NCBI RefSeq assembly: GCF_037996765.1
Contig: NZ_JBBNAD010000005.1
Coordinates: forward strand, 1,210,001-1,274,000
DNA: 64,000 nt
Origin: Bdellovibrio sp. GT3
Lineage (GTDB): Bacteria; Bdellovibrionota; Bdellovibrionia; Bdellovibrionales; Bdellovibrionaceae
Direction of reading: 5' to 3'
Shown here: in pieces, positions 52,181 through 59,692 of the stretch
How the letters are laid out: the number at the start of each line of letters is the position of its first letter
Position numbering within the stretch: the stretch's first letter is position 1
Made by a program: the position numbers and the translations under genes
The notes under the pieces: model-generated
Seen by the model: only the letters and a program-made list of their open reading frames with translations
The model's database searches: none
Told to the model about the DNA's origin: nothing

Positions 52181-53089
52181 TTGGCGGCCGATCTTAAAAC
52201 TCAGAGTTCACAATGGCTTAACTATCACCACCTGCTGTATTTCTATACGATTGCTCAGGAAGGCAGCATTGCCAAGGCGGCAGAGAAGCTCAACGTCGGT
52301 CAGCCCACGCTTAGTACACAATTGAAGCAGCTGGAAGAGTCATTAGGGAAGCGTCTTTTTGAAAGATCCAAACAAAGACTGCATATGACAGAGGCCGGTC
52401 GGATTGCTTTTGAGTACGCGCAGCAGGTTTTCAATCTGGGCGCAGAAATGGTGGAGGTCCTTCAGGATCGTTTGCAGAATAATCGTGTGCACGTTCAGAT
52501 CGGCGCGCTGGACAGCGTGCCAAAGGACATTACTCACAAGGTGATCATGCAAGCGTATAAAGCCGGAAACTGCAACGTATCGGTTGTCGAAGGCGCCGGG
52601 GATCAGCTATTGCGGGAGCTAGAGAATCATCATGTTGATCTATTGTTGTCGAACTATATTCCCAGTGTGGATTTTCAATCAGTGTATTCGAAATCCATCG
52701 CGAAGCTTCCCGTTGTCGTTTGCGCATCAGAGAAATTCAAACATCTTAAGAAAAACTTTCCACAAAGCCTTGAGGGGCAGCCCTTCGTGGTTCCAACCGT
52801 ACACAGTCGATTGCGTCGGGAGATCGATCACTATTTCAAGGTGAATCGAATCAAGGTGGATCAGGTGGCGGAAATCCAGGACACGAGCCTGCAGACATTG
52901 TTAGGGGCAGAAGGAGTTGGGTTGATTCCGGTGGCAGATGCTGTTGCCAAAAAACTGACGAAGGATGGAAAGCTGATTGTACTTGGAACCTTGAAAGGTG
53001 TTTATGAGGAAATCTGGTTGATGGCCGCGAATCGAAAAATTGAAAATCCGATTGCGGCCCAGGTAATGAAAGAGTTCTCGTTGGACTAG
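52181..53089 (+). CDS. LysR-family transcriptional regulator (NhaR-like)
   Basis: This 302-residue regulator has an N-terminal HTH (GSIAKAAEKLNVGQPTLSTQLKQLEESLGKRLFER) and a periplasmic-binding-like effector domain. The beginning SQWLNYHHLLYFYTIA resembles NhaR-type regulators that respond to cations. The start is TTG 52181 with AAGGAG five bases upstream. The divergent layout with terC over 104 bases suggests that it controls that gene (inference). Confidence 0.87.
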   Translation: MAADLKTQSSQWLNYHHLLYFYTIAQEGSIAKAAEKLNVGQPTLSTQLKQLEESLGKRLFERSKQRLHMTEAGRIAFEYAQQVFNLGAEMVEVLQDRLQNNRVHVQIGALDSVPKDITHKVIMQAYKAGNCNVSVVEGAGDQLLRELENHHVDLLLSNYIPSVDFQSVYSKSIAKLPVVVCASEKFKHLKKNFPQSLEGQPFVVPTVHSRLRREIDHYFKVNRIKVDQVAEIQDTSLQTLLGAEGVGLIPVADAVAKKLTKDGKLIVLGTLKGVYEEIWLMAANRKIENPIAAQVMKEFSLD

Positions 53090-53551
53090 CTACTCGCAGA
53101 TGGCTTTCAAAATTCGGAAAGCCGTAAATTCAAATTCTGAAACTTTGCCGGGCAGTGAAAATTGCAGTTGATTCCAGGATTGTGTTTCTGTTTCTTCGAC
53201 ATTTTCAATTCCGGCATCAGTCAGAAGTCCATTCAAAGCCTTGGCGCATTCGGCTTTGGTGGCTTTTTTTATAGTGGCGCGATCCAATGCCACGATCAAA
53301 TCAACCAGCTCAGATGATTCTGCATCATAAGATTTATTGTTCAGTGACGCCTCACCAATCTGATCCGCTCTTTGAATTACAAGCTGTTTGAACTCCCGGG
53401 CCAAATTCATCTGTTGGCGTTTATCTGTGGAGGCCTCAATGGAAGCCACTGACTTTTCAATCAGATTCTTGCTGTAGGAATCATTCAATGCCCAGGACAA
53501 TGATGGCGCAAGCAATACGACGGATAAAAATGAAGTGATTAGTTTAAGCAT
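53090..53551 (-). CDS. Small exported protein of unknown function
   Basis: This 153-residue protein has a signal peptide (ITSFLSVVLLAPSLSWA). The mature part is mostly helical with two Cys (AECAKAL and KAICE). It overlaps the 3' end of the lytic-transglycosylase-like gene by 13 bases, so it is in the same operon and may work with it in the periplasm. No family recognised. Confidence 0.7.
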   Translation of the reverse strand: MLKLITSFLSVVLLAPSLSWALNDSYSKNLIEKSVASIEASTDKRQQMNLAREFKQLVIQRADQIGEASLNNKSYDAESSELVDLIVALDRATIKKATKAECAKALNGLLTDAGIENVEETETQSWNQLQFSLPGKVSEFEFTAFRILKAICE

Positions 53552-54924
53552 GAGCCCCCCGCTGCACCATCCTCAACCAGGTCAAGCTTGGTTTGGATTT
53601 TTGCATAGTAGTTGGCAGTTTCTTTGATTCGCGCGCTGGAGCCCGCATTTCCTTTATTAGGGTAGGAACGTGCGTATTCCCGAAGTTCTGCCAAAAATGT
53701 ATCAGCATTTGTGACTTTCTTTTTCGCATATTTGGTCGTCAGCAGCTTGGTTAGCGGCGTTTTCAATCCTGCGTAACCCGTGTTGTGGGACCAAACCATA
53801 GTCGCACGTTTGATTTTGGCAAGTTCATCCGCTGAAAGTGCAAACTTGGCTTTCATTTTTGAGTCGTTGAAAACGTTATTGTCGAAGTAGTCAGTGGCTT
53901 CTTTAAGAGCCGCATAAGTGTAGATCATGTTGGTAACAGGATTGCCTTCAGTGATTGAGATACGATCACAGGAGTTTTTTGCACCCATGCGTTTATCTTC
54001 AGCCAGGAACTCATTGGCAAGCTTGTGGCAGCGGGCATCTGGATGAGACTTTAGATACTCTTCTGTTTCTGAGATCATTTTATTAACGGCAGTGATTGCC
54101 GGCTGAGTAAATTGACCGATACCACCGGCACCTGTTTTGGACATGATATTAACGTGAAAGCCGGACTCAACCGTGATCATACCAAACACTGTACGGATAT
54201 TTTGTTTTTGAGCCGCAACGGATTCGCCTTCACCAATGTAGTTTTTCATACATTGAGAGACGACTTCAAAGCTGTTGTTAACCAAAGTAAAGTAGTTTTC
54301 ACTCACGCAAGGACGGGCTGGGGCGTTCTTGGATTTGCCACCAGAGCAGGTTTTATAGTCCACCACCGGACCCGAAGCAGCACTTTGCAGATACATGGCC
54401 GTTTCGATACAAACCGGACGGATGATGGGTTTCTTATTAATTGGAGTTCTGATCAGGGCTCCCAGGTAAGAGGCGCTTGTTTTCTTTCTTTCAAGGGCTT
54501 CTTCCATATAGTTGTTTTTTGGGGAGCATTGATTAAAGCGCATCTCTGCAAAGTCACTCGCCTTTGAACAGTTTTTACAAGAAACTGCATCTGCGGTGTC
54601 GCCTCTGCTGAATGCAAGCAGATCATTCACTTTATTCATTCTGTCAACTTTTTGAACTGCGGCTTTTGATAGAGACTCTTCGGCTGCTTTTGAAACCTTG
54701 GCTTTTTTCGCTACCGGAGTCGAAGGAGTGGATTTGGGCGCAGTTTTCTTTGGCTTTGGGGCGCTCTTATCCACAGTTTGGAGAGGATATATTTTTTCAA
54801 CATACTTAGAAGACGCCAAGTCTATAAGTTCAAAAGTACCGCTATTTGAGGACGTCATTACAGTGACTCCACATGTGGCAATCAAGCTGAATTTCAATAT
54901 AGTGTTAGTCCATTTCATAGGCAT
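53539..54924 (-). CDS. Lytic-transglycosylase-like periplasmic protein
   Basis: This protein has about 461 residues. The N-terminus has a short hydrophobic segment (ILKFSLIATCGVTVM), then a Lys/Pro/Ser-rich linker of about 50 residues and a Cys-rich region (SCKNCSK, FNQCSPK, ETAMYLQ, CSGGKS). The catalytic-looking part has ITVESGFHVNIMSKTGAGGIGQFTQPA: Glu followed by a G-A-G-G-I-G-Q motif, as in soluble lytic transglycosylases that cleave glycan strands of peptidoglycan. Later NTGYAG and the helices fit the same fold. The start is ambiguous between GTG 54936, ATG 54924 and ATG 54918; 54924 is chosen for its GAGGAG. Activity is inferred, not certain. Confidence 0.75.
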   Translation of the reverse strand: MPMKWTNTILKFSLIATCGVTVMTSSNSGTFELIDLASSKYVEKIYPLQTVDKSAPKPKKTAPKSTPSTPVAKKAKVSKAAEESLSKAAVQKVDRMNKVNDLLAFSRGDTADAVSCKNCSKASDFAEMRFNQCSPKNNYMEEALERKKTSASYLGALIRTPINKKPIIRPVCIETAMYLQSAASGPVVDYKTCSGGKSKNAPARPCVSENYFTLVNNSFEVVSQCMKNYIGEGESVAAQKQNIRTVFGMITVESGFHVNIMSKTGAGGIGQFTQPAITAVNKMISETEEYLKSHPDARCHKLANEFLAEDKRMGAKNSCDRISITEGNPVTNMIYTYAALKEATDYFDNNVFNDSKMKAKFALSADELAKIKRATMVWSHNTGYAGLKTPLTKLLTTKYAKKKVTNADTFLAELREYARSYPNKGNAGSSARIKETANYYAKIQTKLDLVEDGAAGGSCLN

Positions 54925-55003
54925 GATTCTCCTCACCTTTTTGGAGGAGCAAGATCATTGCCAATAAGTCATATGTGATTTCGGTATCTTAGAGCTGAAT
55001 TCG

Positions 55004-55081
55004 CTGTCTCAAACTGAGACAGACGGAGTTGGTGACGTAAAGTGTCCTGTCCCTGACAGAATCAGAACACTTAACGTTAAG
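55004..55081. repeat. Cluster of nested inverted repeats upstream of the lytic-transglycosylase-like gene
   Basis: CTGTCTCA (55004-55011) pairs with TGAGACAG (55015-55022) around three bases. ACGTAAAGTGT (55035-55045) pairs with ACACTTAACGT (55067-55077) with one mismatch, enclosing CTGTC/GACAG (55047-55059). CTTAACGTTAAG (55070-55081) is a perfect 12-base palindrome. The region lies between the methyltransferase stop and the next gene start, so it could be a terminator, an operator or a small structured RNA. Confidence 0.5.
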
Positions 55082-55095
55082 AGTGCGAATGATAT

Positions 55096-56562
55096 TTACT
55101 TTTGAATAACGATGAAAAGATTCACGCCCAGAGGCTCTTTTTCCACCCACATTTTCGAACCGAGGCCATCGAAGACGCGAAGCAAGTCAGTCTCTGTACG
55201 GTAAATCAAATGCCAATCAAGAAACAGCTCCAGGAAGGGACCGTATTTGTAGTTTTCCGCGCAGAAGTTTCCGATGATGATTTTTCCGCCAGGTTTTACA
55301 GCATCCAGCATGCGCTCAGCAGTTCGGCGCGCAATAGGTTCTGTAAAGTAGTCAAACAAACCTGCAGTGTATATCAGATCATAGTCTTTCTGCGGGAACC
55401 CCTGGGAAATGATGTTCTTGATCGCCAGATTGGAAAACTTGAAGCCGAATCCCGACTGAACTTTGCGATCAATGGTATTAAGTTGGCGGTGAGCATGCTT
55501 CAAGGATTCTTCATCCTGATCGACACATGTAAATTCAGCATGGCGGTCCAAAAATTCAGGACAGTTTTGTAAAAAGATCTGCTGCTCTTTTGCAGGACCG
55601 CTGGCGATGGACATGATTTTCAAATTCTGTTCTGCCGAAGTGTCCTGGAAAAGTTCACGAATCTTTTTTGCCAGATATTGACTGCGGTTACGGACAGCGG
55701 TTCCGGATGCGTCTTCCACGAAGTACTTGTGAATGCATTGATCGTACAACGTTTTGCCTACGACCTCGTCGCGGTAAAGCTGATTCATCATTTCGTAGTC
55801 ACCGGCATAACCACGCGGCTTGTGGTAGGCACGATGAGCGAACGGAGCGCCCCACAGTAGCGGTCCCATTTGCTCACGGGCAAAGTTCATGGCCCATTTC
55901 AGCTGGAATTTGCTCATGCCTTTCAAAAGACCGGGAATAAGCGGGTAGCTGGGGCTCAGTGCCGAGTTCATATACTTGGCAAAGGCCTCAGCCACGGCTT
56001 TACGGAATTCCATTTCCTTGTGGAAGTCGTGAAGGGGTTTGCTTTCTTCAATCCGGTCGATGCGAGGTTTTAAGTTGGCCAGGAAATCACGCAGCTCATA
56101 GATGAAAACTTTGAACTCCACCGGCAGTTGGGCCACCGCATGGGAGTAATTGTTTTGTTCTTCCATGGCCAGATGGGCCGCTTCGTGAGCTTTGATCAGC
56201 TCGACGTTCAAAGGTTCGTTCATGATGTCCAGACCGATAATGATCTCGCCGTTTTTTGAGTCAGCCAGGCGCTCTGACTGGGTCCAACGAACCTGCAGGG
56301 ATTGCAGGTGAGAGTCCTTGAAGTGAACGGCTCCGGATGTGGAGAGGTTCGCTTTGATGAGCTCTTGCACCATGGGAAGTTCTTCGGGTGTCACGACAAT
56401 GGAGCAGCCAAAGATGCTTACGTCGTGAAGGGGGGCTCTGAATTTTTCAAAGTTAAGGAAAAAGGATTGTGGTGTCAGAAGGCTGCGGTCCTGTCTGATG
56501 GATCGCAGTTGTGCGTTCTTATCGACGCTGAAGTTCTCTTGTTGTAATGCCGACTCGCCCAT
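55096..56562 (-). CDS. PilZ-type / HExxH-motif / SAM-methyltransferase fusion (PhcB-like C-terminus)
   Basis: This protein has 488 residues from ATG 56562 (GAGAGGAA upstream). Residues about 20-115 look like PilZ: RSIRQDR, LHDVSIFG (D-x-S-x-x-G) and QVRWTQSE ending in IGLDIMNEP. Residues 126-130 are HEAAH in KAHEAAHLAMEE, a zinc-metallopeptidase-type motif, with later helices holding EAFAKYM. The middle has GYAGDYEMMN. The methyltransferase part starts with IMSIASGP (SAM loop, about 316) and runs through FTCVDQD, YDLIYTAGLFDYF and KPGGKIIIGNF. The GYAGDYEMMN plus methyltransferase arrangement recalls PhcB-like enzymes that make fatty-acid methyl esters, as I remember them. No signal peptide. 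Confidence 0.75.
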   Translation of the reverse strand: MGESALQQENFSVDKNAQLRSIRQDRSLLTPQSFFLNFEKFRAPLHDVSIFGCSIVVTPEELPMVQELIKANLSTSGAVHFKDSHLQSLQVRWTQSERLADSKNGEIIIGLDIMNEPLNVELIKAHEAAHLAMEEQNNYSHAVAQLPVEFKVFIYELRDFLANLKPRIDRIEESKPLHDFHKEMEFRKAVAEAFAKYMNSALSPSYPLIPGLLKGMSKFQLKWAMNFAREQMGPLLWGAPFAHRAYHKPRGYAGDYEMMNQLYRDEVVGKTLYDQCIHKYFVEDASGTAVRNRSQYLAKKIRELFQDTSAEQNLKIMSIASGPAKEQQIFLQNCPEFLDRHAEFTCVDQDEESLKHAHRQLNTIDRKVQSGFGFKFSNLAIKNIISQGFPQKDYDLIYTAGLFDYFTEPIARRTAERMLDAVKPGGKIIIGNFCAENYKYGPFLELFLDWHLIYRTETDLLRVFDGLGSKMWVEKEPLGVNLFIVIQK

Positions 56563-56689
56563 GAAAGTTCCTCTCGGTAAGACATTGATAGCTTCAATTA
56601 TCTTTGAGGAATAAACGGAAAACCAATTAGTCCCGTTGTTGGGCAGCAAACTCTGGACGTAAATCTATTATTGATTTGTATGAGGGAAT

Positions 56690-56717
56690 AAAAAAAAGCC
56701 CGCTGGATGCGGGCTTT
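56690..56717 (-). terminator. Rho-independent terminator of the desaturase gene
   Basis: GCCCGC (56698-56703) and GCGGGC (56709-56714) with AAA/TTT extensions form the stem around TGGAT, with eight A on the left giving a T-run on the minus strand. It ends the desaturase gene and precedes the methyltransferase gene, so the two are likely separate transcripts. Confidence 0.85.
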
Positions 56718-56727
56718 GAGATTCTTT

Positions 56728-57834
56728 TTAGACTTTTTGTAGGTGGAGCTTCCACATTTTCATGCCCATTTGGAACTCGATGTGGGCAACTTCAATTTCG
56801 TGGCGCAATTCTGCAAGTTTTAGATCGTACGCCTCTTTCAGCTCTTCACGTTTACGAGCAGCATCTGCTTTGAACTGTTCGTAATCTTCACGAAGCTTTT
56901 TGATCTTGGCCTGTGCTTCGATGATTTTCTCTCTCATCATAGTCAGGTGTTCATCTGCAATACCCACTTTTTTAAGCTCTGCAGATTCAGCCTGCAAGCG
57001 GGCTTTCAGGATTTCCACATTTGAAATCTGACGAAGTTTGTAAGCCAAACCCATCACATTCAAAGTTTTGATCACCCATTTTGTCGGATCCCAGTGGTAC
57101 CACTTGATACCATTGCGATAGTCGATCTGAAACTTGTGATGGAAGTTATGGTAACCTTCACCGTGAGTCAGAACCGCGACAAACCACGAGTCACGAGCAG
57201 AGATCTCTTTGGAGTAGGTTTGCTTGCCTAGTGTATGGCACAAAGAGTTCACAAAGAACGTGCTTTGTTGTGTAAGGAATATTCTTAGCCCGCCAGCGAT
57301 TACCAGACCACCCAACCAAGAGCCCATAGCAGCACCAATCAAAGTTGGAACCACGAAGCCCGTAGCGATAGCCACCCAGCCGTAATATTTGTGCTGAAAT
57401 TGAACCATCCAGTCTTTTTCAAGATCTGGGGCTTGGATTTTTTGATCAACAGAGTCCTTAAAGAACATCCAACCCATGTGTGCATACCAGAAGCCTTCGT
57501 TGATGTTGTAAGGATCTTTTTCGCCATCAATATGAGTGTGGTGACGGCGGTGATCAGAAGACCATTTCAAAGCCGAACCTTGGAATGCGGAAGCACCGAT
57601 CAAAAGAAAGATCGCTTTCGCAATAGGATGGGCGTCATAGCTTTTATGAGAAAACAGGCGGTGATAACCAGCAGTGATGCTTAGATTTGTAGCTGCTGCG
57701 AAAATCAAAGCAAACAGAGCAATTCCCCACTCAAAACCTTGAGTGTAGAAATATACTGGCAATAGAATGAATGTAACCAGTGGATTCAGAGTCAAAAAGA
57801 GGGCTACCGGCCATTCAATTTTTTTCTTTTTCAT
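56728..57834 (-). CDS. Membrane fatty-acyl desaturase with C-terminal coiled coil
   Basis: This 368-residue enzyme has four to five transmembrane helices and the three histidine boxes of acyl-CoA/acyl-lipid desaturases: HRLFSH (about 58), HRRHH (about 96) and HNFHH (about 232), which bind the di-iron centre. It would introduce a double bond into fatty acyl chains. Unusually, the last 100 or so residues form a long charged coiled coil (ILKARLQAESAELKKVG through KLAELRHEIEVAHIEFQ), absent in standard desaturases. It is its own transcription unit. Confidence 0.9.
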   Translation of the reverse strand: MKKKKIEWPVALFLTLNPLVTFILLPVYFYTQGFEWGIALFALIFAAATNLSITAGYHRLFSHKSYDAHPIAKAIFLLIGASAFQGSALKWSSDHRRHHTHIDGEKDPYNINEGFWYAHMGWMFFKDSVDQKIQAPDLEKDWMVQFQHKYYGWVAIATGFVVPTLIGAAMGSWLGGLVIAGGLRIFLTQQSTFFVNSLCHTLGKQTYSKEISARDSWFVAVLTHGEGYHNFHHKFQIDYRNGIKWYHWDPTKWVIKTLNVMGLAYKLRQISNVEILKARLQAESAELKKVGIADEHLTMMREKIIEAQAKIKKLREDYEQFKADAARKREELKEAYDLKLAELRHEIEVAHIEFQMGMKMWKLHLQKV

Positions 57835-58085
57835 TTATACCTCTGCCTTAAAATCTAACAGACCAGCAATATTTTCGATACATAATTCCCTTGCTGCTTG
57901 TGGTTGTAGGCGTGGGATGCCGTTATAAGATAGTTGAAAGGCTTGCTGGAAGCACCTTGTTATTTCTGAGCGTGGCTAGGAGTGATTTGAGGTGAGTATC
58001 AAAGTTTATTTTTTTTCGTAAACTAAGGGGTAAATAAGACCTTTGTCCCAAAGTCATTTCGCAAAATAGATGGTAGCGTCAATAC

Positions 58086-59072
58086 ATGTACATCGATGTG
58101 GTGCGACCAGAATCTTGGGATGAACTGAATGACTCTTTAAAAACGCAAATGGGATTGCCTGATCCATTGCGAGCTCGTGCCTATAAAGGTATCGCTCATG
58201 CGGTATTTGAAATTACCCAAGGCAGCGCCCAGTTCATGGCTCACAAAAAAGCCATTGGATATATCAAAGGACAAACGCCGGTCTTCGATCATCTTCTGCC
58301 ATACTACTACAAAGAAACTTACGAAGTTAATTTGCTTTCGCACTTGCAGTTGCAGGACGTAAGATCGTGGGCGGATGGCTTGAAAAAAGACACGAATTTT
58401 GTCGTCTTTGCCGAAGATCATCCGGTGACGGGCGAGTTGTATCCCTTCGTTGATGAGCTCGATAAGATACTGAATGAAAAACGTATTTATTCATTTAGAA
58501 TTTCACATGCCAATCACTTTCACGAGCAACCACAAATCCGGCCCTACTCAGTAAGACTGTGTTCTGTTTCCAAGGAGCTTGCAGTTGCCGTTCTGGGGGA
58601 GCGTTTTCGCTGTCCCCCGATGATGGTGCAAAGTATGGAGTGGAATCATGCTGAAGCTTTGCAGGAAGCACTCCTGGCTGGCGAAGGTCGAAAGTTGAAT
58701 CCACCACTCATTGGCACCTTTGAGTCTGCATTGAGTGACGTGGCCCAGCCGTACTTCAATTCTGAACAATCCCGGTTGTATGATCGTGCGGTTATGGTTT
58801 TTAAAGATACCAGTGCCGAGGCGTTGGCGGAAAAGACATTTGCCAAGCTGGGAATCAGTAACGAAGAAGGCTGGTGTGAAGTTGACAGCACGAATATGTG
58901 CCACTGGTCCGGAGTTAAAATGTTTTCCACGTGGTGGGAGCCCCAGCCCTCCAGCGAAATATTGCGGGGCTTGCTGATCGCAGGCCCTGAAATCCTGCAG
59001 AATCCTCAATTTGTGAAGGCTTTGCGCGAAAGTTACCAAGAACTCCTTGAAGAGCAGACTTGGACCGTTTAG
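58086..59072 (+). CDS. Protein of unknown function, faint resemblance to fold-I PLP enzymes
   Basis: This 328-residue soluble protein has sequence order recalling aminotransferase/cysteine-desulfurase folds: AHAVFEITQGSAQFMAHKKAIGYI, VFAEDHPVTGELYPFVDELDKIL and SVSKELAVAVL. The PLP lysine, however, is not placed in a recognisable S-x-x-K motif. It has several Trp and Cys near the end (EGWCEVDSTNMCHWSG). No ribosome site stands out, but codon use is normal. It ends 9 bases before recO. Confidence 0.6.
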   Translation: MYIDVVRPESWDELNDSLKTQMGLPDPLRARAYKGIAHAVFEITQGSAQFMAHKKAIGYIKGQTPVFDHLLPYYYKETYEVNLLSHLQLQDVRSWADGLKKDTNFVVFAEDHPVTGELYPFVDELDKILNEKRIYSFRISHANHFHEQPQIRPYSVRLCSVSKELAVAVLGERFRCPPMMVQSMEWNHAEALQEALLAGEGRKLNPPLIGTFESALSDVAQPYFNSEQSRLYDRAVMVFKDTSAEALAEKTFAKLGISNEEGWCEVDSTNMCHWSGVKMFSTWWEPQPSSEILRGLLIAGPEILQNPQFVKALRESYQELLEEQTWTV

Positions 59073-59081
59073 ATATGGGGA

Positions 59082-59681
59082 ATGTCCCAGCAAAAGGATA
59101 AATTCATTATTTTACGCAAAATGAAGTACGGTGAGTCCGACTTGATTTTGCACGCCATTTCTCCGCAAGGGGAAAAGCGTTCCTTTATTGCCCGTGGGGC
59201 TTTAAAAAGCAAAAAACGCTTTGGCGGCGGAATTCTGGAGCCCACTCACTTCGTGACGTTCACGTACAAAGAAAGCACCGAAGAAGGAAAACTGAATACC
59301 CTGCAGGAAGCATCATTGATCAATGACTTCGCGGGGATTCGTCAGGACTATGACCATCTGGAATTCGCGTTGCACGTTTTGGATTGCGTAGCCAAAGTTT
59401 CCCAGGAGGGTGATAAACACTCCGACTTTTTGTTTAATCTTCTGGGACACACTTTAAAATCGATTGAAAATGCCAAAGATGTTTTGGTTTTGAAAATGCA
59501 TTTCTATTTGCGTTTCCTGCTTCAGCAAGGCGTGATTCAACCGGAACCCTGGATGGCGCCATTCCTTAGAACAAACCTGGCCGACACAAACTCGTTGCTG
59601 GAATATCGTCAGGTTGTCGACGAGGAATTGAACAACGTCGAAAACATGGTTCGCCATTATATCGCTCACGCCGTGATTTAG
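59082..59681 (+). CDS. recO: DNA repair protein RecO
   Basis: RecO (199 residues) helps load RecA on gapped DNA with RecR. The N-terminal OB domain is present (FIILRKMKYGESDLILHAISPQGEKRSFIARGALKSKKRFGGGILEP) and a helical C-terminal domain follows. E. coli RecO has about 242 residues; this copy is shorter and has no CxxC zinc finger in the C-terminal part. It starts just after the preceding gene with GGGGA upstream. Confidence 0.85.
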   Translation: MSQQKDKFIILRKMKYGESDLILHAISPQGEKRSFIARGALKSKKRFGGGILEPTHFVTFTYKESTEEGKLNTLQEASLINDFAGIRQDYDHLEFALHVLDCVAKVSQEGDKHSDFLFNLLGHTLKSIENAKDVLVLKMHFYLRFLLQQGVIQPEPWMAPFLRTNLADTNSLLEYRQVVDEELNNVENMVRHYIAHAVI

Positions 59682-59692
59682 AGATAACAGAA

